The notes beneath the pieces are model-generated. The model made no database searches. It saw nothing but the letters and a program-made list of their open reading frames with translations, and was not told the DNA's origin. From JAEXNA01 sp037189585 (GTDB lineage Bacteria; Vulcanimicrobiota; Xenobia; Xenobiales; JADMJV01): a stretch of 64,000 bases of DNA. The translations under genes were made by a program, and so were the position numbers. Shown here one piece after another: positions 44,858 through 53,507 of the stretch; the stretch's first letter is position 1, and each line of letters opens with the position of its first letter. Location of the stretch: contig JBBCJA010000013.1 in NCBI GenBank assembly GCA_037189585.1, positions 259,235 to 323,234 on the forward strand. Reading direction: 5' to 3'.

Positions 44858-46195
44858 TTGAAGCCCGGGGTGGGGAGCCAGAGGTGTCTGCTCGGGTTGG
44901 GCTTGGCCGGCTGGTTGTTTTCTGCGGGCTCTTCCCTGGCCCAAGAGCAGGCTCCAGTGGTGCGAGCGGAGTTTGTCGTCGATCCTGGAAATACCGAAGT
45001 TTGGCGCTCCTCCGGGGAGGGAGTGAGCAACTATGTCGGCCCGGCCAACAAGATGCTGTCTTTAGACCTCGACGCGGCGGAAATGGCCGGAAATCGCGAT
45101 ATCGTGGTGGAGTTCAAAGTGCCTCTCTGGTTCTCCACCTGGACCAGTCCCGCCGAGTATGTCTCTCCCGGCCGCTTACGCGAAACCCGTCGATTCCCGG
45201 AGCGTGATGTCCATCGCCTGGAGCTCGGCGGCTGGCGGCGTTTCCAAGCCTGGACACTGGCCCATCCGAGCCTGGCGCTAGGCGCCCCGGCGGGGCTCTT
45301 CGTCACCCTGGTGGCGGGCTGGCTATGGAGACGTCGACCTCGACCGAAGCCCCATGGAGAATTGACCGATGGATATTCATTGAGAGAAAGGCTCGGCGCG
45401 GGAGCGATGGGTGAGGTTTTCGCCGCGACCGATTCCGATGGGATGGAGTGCGCGTTGAAGTTTCTCCGCTCCGAGCTGACCGCGAATCCGAGGGCGGCCG
45501 AGAGGTTCAACCGAGAGATCGCCGCCAGCGTCTCTTTAAGCCATCCCAACTTGCTGAAGGTGTTCGGCTACGGATTCGCCCGTGACGGACGGCTCTACCT
45601 ATCCACCGAGCTTTTGAAGGGCCGAACTCTTAAGGAGGAGCTCAAGAAAAATGATCGCTCGCCGGAGCTGGCTCTCGACGTGGTCGAGGAGGTCGGAGCG
45701 GCTCTAGCTTATCTGCAGGGACGCGGAGTGGTCCATCGCGACGTCAAGCCCGAGAATATCTTTGTTCGGGAGAGCGGCGGACTGGTGTTGATGGACCTTG
45801 GAATCGCGCAGACCGCGAACACGGAGTCGATCACCGTCGCGGGTCAGGCCATGGGCTCTCCGCTTTACATGGCACCCGAGCAGGTTCAGGGGAAACCCGG
45901 TCCGGCTACCGACCAGTACGCTTTGGGTCTTGTTCTGTACGAGATTTTGACCGGACGACGTCCCTTCCGGGCCACCGACGTGGCCGCCCTGGTCCATCAG
46001 CATATCCATGAAACTCCGCCCCCGCCGCGCCAAATCGAACCGCGTATTCCCGAGGTCGTGGAGAGGGCTCTACTGCGCATGTTGACCAAGCGCCCAGAGG
46101 AGCGCTTCGCCTCCGTGGAGGAGGCGCGCCGGGCGGTGTCCGAGGGACTGGCGGGCCAGCGCTGGCGAAGATCTAGAGAGACTCGGACATTTTGA
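44858..46195 (+). CDS. Membrane Ser/Thr protein kinase with extracytoplasmic N-terminal domain
   Basis: 445 aa, TTG start just after the TerB stop with GGAGC/AGGA upstream. Signal peptide (CLLGLGLAGWLFSAGSSLAQ), ~100-residue outside domain, single span (~138-157), then a cytoplasmic kinase (~172-435). ATP loop LGAGAMGEVF, Lys201 in CALKFL, catalytic HRDVKPEN; the DFG is DLG; APE present in MAPEQ. All catalytic residues are intact. Order is sensor-TM-kinase, the reverse of PASTA kinases. Its end overlaps the convergent GspF-like gene by 23 bp. Confidence 0.93.
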   Translation: MKPGVGSQRCLLGLGLAGWLFSAGSSLAQEQAPVVRAEFVVDPGNTEVWRSSGEGVSNYVGPANKMLSLDLDAAEMAGNRDIVVEFKVPLWFSTWTSPAEYVSPGRLRETRRFPERDVHRLELGGWRRFQAWTLAHPSLALGAPAGLFVTLVAGWLWRRRPRPKPHGELTDGYSLRERLGAGAMGEVFAATDSDGMECALKFLRSELTANPRAAERFNREIAASVSLSHPNLLKVFGYGFARDGRLYLSTELLKGRTLKEELKKNDRSPELALDVVEEVGAALAYLQGRGVVHRDVKPENIFVRESGGLVLMDLGIAQTANTESITVAGQAMGSPLYMAPEQVQGKPGPATDQYALGLVLYEILTGRRPFRATDVAALVHQHIHETPPPPRQIEPRIPEVVERALLRMLTKRPEERFASVEEARRAVSEGLAGQRWRRSRETRTF

Positions 46196-47876
46196 GGATC
46201 GGCAGCAGGCACCCGATGGAGAAAAAGCCGACGCAGATTCCCAGGAAGGCCATGAAAAGGGGCTCGACCAGACTCATCAGCGCTTCTATGCGATATTCGA
46301 GTTCGGCGTCGACGATACGCGCCACACTCTCCATCATCCCCGTCACGTCGCCGCTCTGTTGACCCGCCTCGACAGCTTCGATCACCAGCGGCGGCAGTAT
46401 GTCTCCAACTTCTAGCGACTCGCGCAGGGTACTGCCGTCGATCAGGGCCTGTTTCATTCTGGGTCCGGCCAGTGTGGCCTTGCGTGAGCCTGTGGCCTCG
46501 GCGGCCATGAGAAAACACTGGGGAGCGGTCAGCCCGACATCATAGGTCATGATGAAGATTCTTAGGAAACGAAGCGAGACCGCGGTCTGGATCAGGTTTC
46601 CGACACCCGGTAGCGCCCAGGCCATCGGCTCCAGATTCACCAACCTTTCACGGACTTTTCCGCTACGGAGCCCCAGGAATCCGAGGACCGTCAGAGACGC
46701 CGCAGTGATGAGGAAGGCCGGAGAAGAGAGGGAACGCGAGAACCAGAGAATCCCCTTGGTGATAGCCGGGGGGTCGCCACTGAGCTCCACAACCTGGGTC
46801 AAGACGTCGGCCAAAACGAAAGGCGGGAGTAGAACCACCGCCAGAAGTGTGAGCGAGGCGATGGTGAGCGGATAGAAGAGATGACTCTGCAAGGTTTGGC
46901 GCAGCTTCCATCGATGCTCCTCGTCAGCCGCCAAACGGTGAAGAACGGCCACCAGCTTACCCGAACGCATGCCGATCTCGACCAGCTTGACCGCGATCTC
47001 GCTAAAAAGAGCGGGCTCTTTGTAGGCTGCCCGGTGAAGCGGCTGACCCGCTAATAGGTCTTGAGAAATACGTCGACAGGCTTCAGCTTGTTCGGGACTT
47101 TCCGACTCTCGAGCGAGAAAGTCGAAGACTCCGAACATAGGCAGGCCAGCCCCCAGCATGGTGGTGAGGGAGCGGTAGAAGGTCACTCGTTGGCGCTGGA
47201 GGTTGCCGGACCAGGATTGGATCAAAGATCGCCGAGGCACCGAGGTGGCGACGGATTCGACCGCCACGGGAGATTTTTTGACCGGCGGGGGCGATGGAGG
47301 AGTGGGGGGAGGTTTTAAGGGAGGTTTTGAGGCGTCGAGCTCCGGAGCCGTGACGGAGGGTGAGGGTGCCTCTAGCTTGGCTACCCAGGCGGGAACCGGT
47401 GGATCGTCGAGACTTTCCGGCTTAGCCCAGGCGGGTCGTTCGGGAGCTGAGGGCGCTGGAGGTGTCTTCTCGATGGGTTTCGGGCCTGGCGGCTTGGCCA
47501 ATTTGAGCTCCACCGGAGGGAGGGCCGGGGGTTGTTTCGCAGCTTTCTCGACGGCTTCAGCGTGGGAAAGCATCTCAGGAAGCCCGACTTCTCCGGTGGG
47601 CGATTCCTCTTTCTTGGGGCGACTTCGTTGCCAGGCCCGCATCATTTCATCGCTACTGACTTCAAATGTCTCCGAGGTCTCACGGGCGACCCAGCCACCG
47701 CTGGAGGTAAAGTGGTCCGACCCGGCTGGACGGCTCAGGGGCTGCGAGTCCGATGTGATCAATCCGGAAAGCCAACCTGTATAAGTCGACTCCGTGTCCA
47801 TCTCTGGACCTGGAGTGGCCAAGACGTCATCGCCCCACTGCACCGGCTTGGGTTCAGCAGACTTATCTTCGGCCAT
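46173..47876 (-). CDS. GspF/PilC-like membrane protein with long proline-rich N-terminal extension
   Basis: 567 aa from ATG 47876. The last ~350 residues contain two GspF domains and the usual three membrane spans: LTTMLGAGLPMFGVFDFLA, LPGVGNLIQTAVSLRFLRIF and EPLFMAFLGICVGFFSIGCLLPI (part). This is the inner-membrane platform of type II secretion or type IV pili. The N-terminal ~210 residues are a Pro/Lys/Ala-rich disordered region (KPPLKPPPTPPSPPPVKK) not found in normal GspF. No pilin, secretin or functional GspE gene is adjacent. Confidence 0.85.
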   Translation of the reverse strand: MAEDKSAEPKPVQWGDDVLATPGPEMDTESTYTGWLSGLITSDSQPLSRPAGSDHFTSSGGWVARETSETFEVSSDEMMRAWQRSRPKKEESPTGEVGLPEMLSHAEAVEKAAKQPPALPPVELKLAKPPGPKPIEKTPPAPSAPERPAWAKPESLDDPPVPAWVAKLEAPSPSVTAPELDASKPPLKPPPTPPSPPPVKKSPVAVESVATSVPRRSLIQSWSGNLQRQRVTFYRSLTTMLGAGLPMFGVFDFLARESESPEQAEACRRISQDLLAGQPLHRAAYKEPALFSEIAVKLVEIGMRSGKLVAVLHRLAADEEHRWKLRQTLQSHLFYPLTIASLTLLAVVLLPPFVLADVLTQVVELSGDPPAITKGILWFSRSLSSPAFLITAASLTVLGFLGLRSGKVRERLVNLEPMAWALPGVGNLIQTAVSLRFLRIFIMTYDVGLTAPQCFLMAAEATGSRKATLAGPRMKQALIDGSTLRESLEVGDILPPLVIEAVEAGQQSGDVTGMMESVARIVDAELEYRIEALMSLVEPLFMAFLGICVGFFSIGCLLPILKMSESL

Positions 47877-48129
47877 TTCCCACTCGAGTCGACATAAAAT
47901 TGGAGCTATCTTAGCAGCTTTGCTCGGCCTGCGAAATTGGCCTTGGAGCTTGAGAAAGTCTCGTTCCACGCCGAAGCGAGGAGATCGGAAAATAATCGGA
48001 AAAACTTCGATTACATTGTTCACTGACCTCCTGTGTCGAAAGGTCGCCGCGGACTGTTTTAGACAGTGTATGGACGACCAGGTGCGAGGAAATTTGATCA
48101 AAAATTTAACGTTAACCCGAGGTCGTCCG

Positions 48130-49437
48130 TTAGTTGGGAATGATGACGCCGCAGGTCGCGTCGTCAAGATCCCCTATGTCGGCTAGCGCGGTTTCGATGG
48201 CTTGAGCCGCTTCGGTGATTGAGGGGAATCGTGTTTCCGGCCTTTTGGCCATCAGACGTTGAACCACCACTTCTAGCAGTGGACTGGCATCGGGCACCTC
48301 GTGAAAGATAGACGGGACGGGGGCGGTCAGGTGTTGGGTTATGACCTCGATGGGGTCGCCCTCGGGATAGGGGCGGTCCCCGGTCAGCATCTCGAAAAGG
48401 ATCACTCCCACGGCGTATTGATCGCTTTCGGGACGAACCTCTCCCTTGGCCTGTTCCGGCGCCATGTAGTGAGGGCTTCCCACAGCCATTCCGGTTCGAG
48501 TGATGGCTTCGAACTCTAGACCTCGAGCGATCCCGAGATCGACGAGTTTGACTCCAGTGCGGTCCAAAAAGATGTTCGATGGCTTGACGTCGCGATGAAC
48601 CATACCCTTTTTATGGATGTAAGCTAGAGCTTTGCACAAGGGAAGCAAAATGTTCGCGATCTTCTCTCTGGGCGGTTGAATATCGTCGTCGAGCTCCTCC
48701 GAGAGGGTACGACCTTCCAACAACTCCATCACCAGGTAGGTCTCGCCGTCGGGACCCACGCCGGTATCATACATCCTGACGAGGTTAGGATGGTTTAGCT
48801 TGGAGCAGATCTCGATCTCTCGAAGGAATCGTTTCTTGGTGTCACGGTCTTCCAGCAGTTCGGGACGCACGACTTTGATGGCCACCTCTCGACCAGGCGC
48901 CTTGGGCGAGGTGCCGCGGTAGATGATCGCCATTCCCCCCTCGGCGATCTTCTCTTTTATGACGTAAGGCGGCCCGGTCGGCGGGATGGGGTCTGCTCGG
49001 CCGGAAGTCGTTTGGGGCAACCGGGTCGAGGGCGGCGTCTGCTGCTGGCGACCTCGTCGCCCGAGGATAAATCCACCGGCGCCCACCCCCAGAACCAGAA
49101 GGGCGAGCCCCGGAGCAAGCCACGATCCGGATCCGACAGGCTCAAGCCTGTAGGTCCCCTGGCTAGGAAGGCGCCGACTGCCTCGGAGTTCAGGCGCGGT
49201 GAGTGAGATAACTTTAGGCACGTAGCCGTCGGCGCTAAGGGTGAATTCAAAAGACTTGTCTCCCGAAGCGGGAAGCTCGAGAGCTAGCGGTTGAGCGGCG
49301 CTCTGCTCCACCACTCCGTCGACCTTGACGATCGCGTTGGGAGGATCGACATGGACTTTCACTATGACCTGCTCGGCATCGCCGGGCAGTCTCATCAGAG
49401 CAAAGACAATAGCGGTAAGCATCCATGGCGCGCGCAC
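48130..49437 (-). CDS. Membrane Ser/Thr protein kinase with PEGA-like extracytoplasmic domain
   Basis: 435 aa from GTG 49437 (ATG 49422 possible). Signal peptide (PWMLTAIVFALMRLPGDA), PEGA-like domain (~22-95: VHVDPPNAIVKVDGV and ADGYVPKVI), one span (~107-127), linker, kinase (~158-425). IAEGGMAIIYRG, VAIKVV, HRDVKPSNIF, DLGIA and MAPEQ are intact. Same order as the kinase at 44.9 kb, suggesting paralogous sensors. Ends with ATCGVIIPN. Lies between a small unknown gene and the GspF-like gene on the same strand. Confidence 0.93.
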   Translation of the reverse strand: MRAPWMLTAIVFALMRLPGDAEQVIVKVHVDPPNAIVKVDGVVEQSAAQPLALELPASGDKSFEFTLSADGYVPKVISLTAPELRGSRRLPSQGTYRLEPVGSGSWLAPGLALLVLGVGAGGFILGRRGRQQQTPPSTRLPQTTSGRADPIPPTGPPYVIKEKIAEGGMAIIYRGTSPKAPGREVAIKVVRPELLEDRDTKKRFLREIEICSKLNHPNLVRMYDTGVGPDGETYLVMELLEGRTLSEELDDDIQPPREKIANILLPLCKALAYIHKKGMVHRDVKPSNIFLDRTGVKLVDLGIARGLEFEAITRTGMAVGSPHYMAPEQAKGEVRPESDQYAVGVILFEMLTGDRPYPEGDPIEVITQHLTAPVPSIFHEVPDASPLLEVVVQRLMAKRPETRFPSITEAAQAIETALADIGDLDDATCGVIIPN

Positions 49438-49507
49438 GCGGCCTACTTTGCTTTTTTCGACCTGGCTCCTGGAATCAAACGGATACAGTGGTGGAAACGA
49501 CCGACTC

Positions 49508-49915
49508 CTACCCCAGCAGAGAATCCAGGGCATTCCGAAAGTCGTTTGAGTAGAGGGGTCCCACCGCGTTCCCTCTTTCGGCCCGCCGCGAAGCGCTTTG
49601 GAAGGTCGAGGTGCGGTCCGGGGAGGAGGAGGAGGTGTTGCCAAGTCCACGAGTTTCTAAGGAGAAGACCACTCCGTCATGAAAACTACCCCCGTTGGAC
49701 GGAACCGCGATCGAGGGCTGTGCCGGGCTTGCCACGGGGCGAGCGACCGGGCGGGTCGTCGGAGCGATAGCGGTGACGGGGCGGGCCTGTCCGTTGCTGT
49801 AGGTGGCGCCGAAAGCCGAGCGGGAATCGTGACGCTCGGGCTGCCCGCCGTAAAACAGCGAGGTCGCGTATCGGTCGGCTCCTTGGAAGTGTCTCTCTCG
49901 TTGTTGGGCTGCCAC
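49508..49915 (-). CDS. Small low-complexity protein of unknown function
   Basis: 135 aa. GTG start with a strong AAGGAG Shine-Dalgarno eight nt upstream supports it as real. Composition is Ser/Ala/Pro/Arg-rich, with a repeated TRPVARPVASPAQP-type segment; no membrane span or cysteine. Immediately upstream of the PEGA-like kinase on the same strand (70-bp gap), so possibly a kinase substrate or partner; that is inference. Confidence 0.55.
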   Translation of the reverse strand: MAAQQRERHFQGADRYATSLFYGGQPERHDSRSAFGATYSNGQARPVTAIAPTTRPVARPVASPAQPSIAVPSNGGSFHDGVVFSLETRGLGNTSSSSPDRTSTFQSASRRAERGNAVGPLYSNDFRNALDSLLG

Positions 49916-50081
49916 GGCTAGCTTTCTCCTTAGGTCCCCTAGGGGTGTGTTCTTGCCCTCAAGATACAGCCTCGAGGTTTTCTCATGGTTGAGCGAGCGG
50001 GGGTAAATGTTAACTTTTTGTGACGAATATGACCATCTAGTCGTCGGTGTCAGTTTTTGAACGACTTCTTCTAAGAAACAA

Positions 50082-50109
50082 CAAAGCCCCGCGGCGAGGC
50101 GGGGCTTTG
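50082..50109 (-). terminator. Terminator of the acyl-CoA synthetase gene
   Basis: 11-bp GC-rich stem (CAAAGCCCCGC) with a 6-nt loop, followed on the minus strand by TTGTTTCTT. Located 24 bp after the gene's stop. Confidence 0.9.
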
Positions 50110-50132
50110 GAGATGAGTCGAGGTGGAATGGC

Positions 50133-51803
50133 TTACTGCCAGGAAACCTTTTCCTTGCTCTCGGCCCACTTGTCCATCTCGGGTCCGTATTTATCCTCCA
50201 CGGTGCGCCGTTTGAGCTTCATACTGGGAGTGAGAAACTCATTCTCGATGGTCCACTCTTCTTTGATAATGATCAAACTCGAGAGGCGTTCCCATTCCTC
50301 GACGGAGCGATTAACCTTGGCTAAGAGCTCCTTGAGTTGACTTTCGATTTCGGCTTTGTTGGCCTTACCGGCGGCTAGGTCCTTACGAAGACCCTCGGCC
50401 AGCATCACGAAGGCAAACGCCATGGCGTAGCCGGAACCGGTCACGCAGGACATCTCGACGTAAGGATGAGCGTTGAGCATATTCTCGATGGGGGCCGGCG
50501 AAATGTACTTGCCCTTACTGGTTTTGAACAGCTCCTTGACGCGGCCTGTAATCTTGAGGCGTCCGGCGTCGTCGCGTTCACCCCGGTCGCCGGTTTTAAG
50601 CCATCCGTCCTCAGTGAGGGTCTCCTGAGTGGCTTCCGGCTGCTTGAAGTAGCCCTTCATCAATCCGGGGGTGTGGAGTTGAATCTCCCCCTCGTCAGAG
50701 ATACGGACCTGCACTCCGGGCATCGGGTGACCCACGTAGCCGACACGGGATTTTCCTGGGAGCGAGACGTGAGAGCAAACGAACTCCTCGGTCATTGCGT
50801 AACCTTCGAGAAGCTCTAGACCCAGGCGTCGATACCACTCGATCAACTGAGGCGGAATGGGAGCCGAGCCCGAAAGCGCGAAGCGGGTCTGATCCAGACC
50901 AAGCCCGGCGAGGATTTTATTCTTCACGATGCCCGAGATGATGGGAATCTTAAGAAGAAGGGACAGCTTCTTCTCGGGCATTTTGGCCGAGACACCCTGC
51001 TGAAACTTCAGCCAGAGACGGGGAACGGAGTGGAAGATGGTCGGACGGGCCCGTTTGACATCCTCCACGAATGTATCCAAAGAGTCGGCGAAGAACAACT
51101 GGCAGCCGGCAAGACAGGTCGCCACCTCCACCGCGGCACGCTCGAAGACGTGAGCTAGGGGGAGATAAGAGATAAAGCGGTCGTCAGTGGTGAGACTGAA
51201 GATTTTGATGGCGCCTTTGGGACCGGCCACAGTGCTTGCGAAGGTATGTTCTACCCCCTTGGGCTGACCGGTCGATCCGGAGGTGTAGATCAAAAGAGCG
51301 GTGTCGTCCTTGTCGCGAGTCGGGCTTCCCTCGATCGGCTCGGTCGACTTGATGATGTCGTCCCACTTGGTGTAGTCGGTTTTAGGAGACAGAGGATAGC
51401 TGATGCACGGCATCCCCTCGGGGACCATGGTTTTGGCGTCGAAAACGTCGAGTTTTCCGACAAACATCAGCTTGGACTCACTGTGCTCGAGGATGTACTG
51501 AATGGTATCCGGACTCGAGGTGGGGTACAGTGCGACGGAGACGTATCCGGCCATCCAGATGGCGAGATCGCTCATGATGAAATGGGCACAGTTTTTCGAC
51601 AGGATGGCGATGCGCGACCCCTGCGGGTACCCTTGGGCTTTGAGGTGAGCCGCCATGCGGCGGGCTTCGTCGAGAGTCTGAGCCCAGGTGAATTCCCGTA
51701 GGGCGCCGCCCCCCATCGGCTGTGTCATGTAGACACGCTGGGGGCTCTCTTTTTCCCAGCGATAGACGTTTTCTAGAACGAGATCCTTGGCTTCGATCGA
51801 CAT
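50133..51803 (-). CDS. Long-chain fatty-acid-CoA ligase (AMP-forming)
   Basis: 556 aa from ATG 51803 with GGAG seven nt upstream. Adenylate-forming signatures: LLIYTSGSTGQPKGVEHT (phosphate loop), YLPLAHVFER (gate), EGYAMTE, and the hinge GWLKTGDRGERDDAGRLKI (parts WLKTGDRGE and GRLKITGR). The catalytic lysine is expected in KTSKGKYISP. Activates fatty acids to acyl-CoA via acyl-AMP. Architecture matches FadD15/bubblegum-type synthetases. Single-gene unit ended by a strong terminator. Confidence 0.94.
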   Translation of the reverse strand: MSIEAKDLVLENVYRWEKESPQRVYMTQPMGGGALREFTWAQTLDEARRMAAHLKAQGYPQGSRIAILSKNCAHFIMSDLAIWMAGYVSVALYPTSSPDTIQYILEHSESKLMFVGKLDVFDAKTMVPEGMPCISYPLSPKTDYTKWDDIIKSTEPIEGSPTRDKDDTALLIYTSGSTGQPKGVEHTFASTVAGPKGAIKIFSLTTDDRFISYLPLAHVFERAAVEVATCLAGCQLFFADSLDTFVEDVKRARPTIFHSVPRLWLKFQQGVSAKMPEKKLSLLLKIPIISGIVKNKILAGLGLDQTRFALSGSAPIPPQLIEWYRRLGLELLEGYAMTEEFVCSHVSLPGKSRVGYVGHPMPGVQVRISDEGEIQLHTPGLMKGYFKQPEATQETLTEDGWLKTGDRGERDDAGRLKITGRVKELFKTSKGKYISPAPIENMLNAHPYVEMSCVTGSGYAMAFAFVMLAEGLRKDLAAGKANKAEIESQLKELLAKVNRSVEEWERLSSLIIIKEEWTIENEFLTPSMKLKRRTVEDKYGPEMDKWAESKEKVSWQ

Positions 51804-51926
51804 ACGGTAACTCCAATCTCGGGGATTTTGAGGCGGACAAATGACGACCACGACCCCCTTGAATTCCATCCGCCGCTTTCGGATGAAGCAGGAAAGACCC
51901 TCTAAAAAGAAGCAAAGATCGTCGAA

Positions 51927-53303
51927 CTATAGACCCATTGAAGCGCGATAGTAGAGCTTCATCAACTCCGGGTCGGGATCGAGGTCGTCGGACTTGAGCG
52001 CTTTGACGGTCGCTTCGTAGACTTCCACCGCGCGTTCCGGCTTGGCCATTTTCAGGTAGGCCTCCATTAAAAGGCCGGCCGCATCCTCGTTGGTGGGGTC
52101 CACTTCCAGCAGTTTTCGTCCGGAACTCTCCACTGCTTCGAATTCGTTGTGTTCCAGCATCGTCCGACCCGAAGCCAGCACCGTTTCGGTGAAACAGATC
52201 TCGAGTTTGGACCGGGCCACGTCGGCCCAGTCTTCATAACAGGTTCGCAGAAACGGACCACGATAGAGATCGAGCAGCCTTCGTAGGGCCGCGGCCGAGG
52301 TGAGAGGTTTGCGAGGTTCGGTCATTTTCATGACCTCGGTGTAGTCATGTTGGCCGAGGCGTTCGGGATTGAGTTGCAGGGTCGAGGGTGTCCGCAGTAC
52401 CAGGGATTCGAAGGCCGCGTCGTCGAGAGCCAGGGAATCGCGCAGCTGGAGCAGAGTGTAGCTGAGATTTTTTCGGCCACGGGTTGCCGCGACCCCGGGC
52501 CAGAACTCCTCCAACAAGGACTCCACGGCCAGAGGTTCGCCCCACTGCAAAGCCAGTCGAGCCAGCAGCCAGCGACTCTTCTCGTTACGAACGTCTTGCC
52601 CCAGATTAGCGTCGCCACCTAAGGAGACCCAAAAGGTGCCCAAGGTCCTAATAGAGATGAGCGACTCGGTGCTAGAGGCTTCAGCGGGGACGGAGAAACG
52701 GAAGAAAAGTTGGCCGACTCCGATCAGATCGCCATGGTGAAGCCGCTTGGTGGCTCCGGGCGCCAGCGCCTCCCCGTTGACCGTGGTGGCACTACCGGCC
52801 GACTCGCTCATCAACGAAACCTGGCCGTGACGATCGGGCAGAAAGGTCGCATGGGCTCGAGATATGGTCGGATGCTCGAGCTCGATATGGTTGAGTCGCT
52901 TGCCCCGACGACCCAACAGAGTCTGTTGACCCTTAAGGTGCCAAACCCGACCGGTGAAAGGAGCGTCAACCCCCTCCAGCGTTCCCACCGGAGGCTGACG
53001 TACGTCCAGCAGCCAGATGTTCGCTCCGTCGAGAATCGCGCTCTCTCCCACGTGCAGCGGACGGCTTTCGCCGTTCTCGCTGTTGAAAAGGACCACGCTG
53101 TCGCCTTTGAGTCTGGCAGACCATGTCGAGCCCGCGGGAAAAGCCGTGGCCGCTTCCTTGGCGAAGCTGATCTCCTCGGAGATGAAAGGGAAACGGTACT
53201 CCCGCTGACCGTCGAGAACCAGCTGCAGTTCGAGATGTGGATGGGCCAGAGTGACCGACTGGGCCAACACGTTCTGAGTGGGATCGCTAGACTGTTCCGT
53301 CAT
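51927..53303 (-). CDS. FHA-domain transcriptional regulator with SARP-like winged helix and BTAD domain
   Basis: 458 aa. FHA at ~105-195 (TLLGRRGKRLNHIEL, SRAHATFL, SATTVNGEAL). A winged-helix region (~205-300) has IRTLGTFWVSLGG and LLARLALQWGEPLAVESLLEEFWPG, as in SARP/AfsR regulators. The C-terminal ~150 residues form the bacterial transcriptional activation domain of TPR-like helices (LEVDPTNEDAAGLLMEAYLK). Predicted to read phosphothreonine marks and alter transcription. Its FHA half resembles that of the cyclase at 41 kb in both spacing and flanking sequence. Confidence 0.88.
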   Translation of the reverse strand: MTEQSSDPTQNVLAQSVTLAHPHLELQLVLDGQREYRFPFISEEISFAKEAATAFPAGSTWSARLKGDSVVLFNSENGESRPLHVGESAILDGANIWLLDVRQPPVGTLEGVDAPFTGRVWHLKGQQTLLGRRGKRLNHIELEHPTISRAHATFLPDRHGQVSLMSESAGSATTVNGEALAPGATKRLHHGDLIGVGQLFFRFSVPAEASSTESLISIRTLGTFWVSLGGDANLGQDVRNEKSRWLLARLALQWGEPLAVESLLEEFWPGVAATRGRKNLSYTLLQLRDSLALDDAAFESLVLRTPSTLQLNPERLGQHDYTEVMKMTEPRKPLTSAAALRRLLDLYRGPFLRTCYEDWADVARSKLEICFTETVLASGRTMLEHNEFEAVESSGRKLLEVDPTNEDAAGLLMEAYLKMAKPERAVEVYEATVKALKSDDLDPDPELMKLYYRASMGL

Positions 53304-53507
53304 TTCAGTCGGTTCTGCCCCGTTTTCGCCTGTCCTTTAACTGTCCATGTAGGTGTGTCCAGTTTCAACCTAAAATCTCGGGATGCAGGCTACAACCTCA
53401 GCTAAATCCGCAAGGTGATCTTGAAGGATTCGATACATCTCTTTGATATCGACCCGCCATATCGGTGGACTACGAAATTTCTCTGCCTGTCCACGCATCA
53501 TCTGGGT

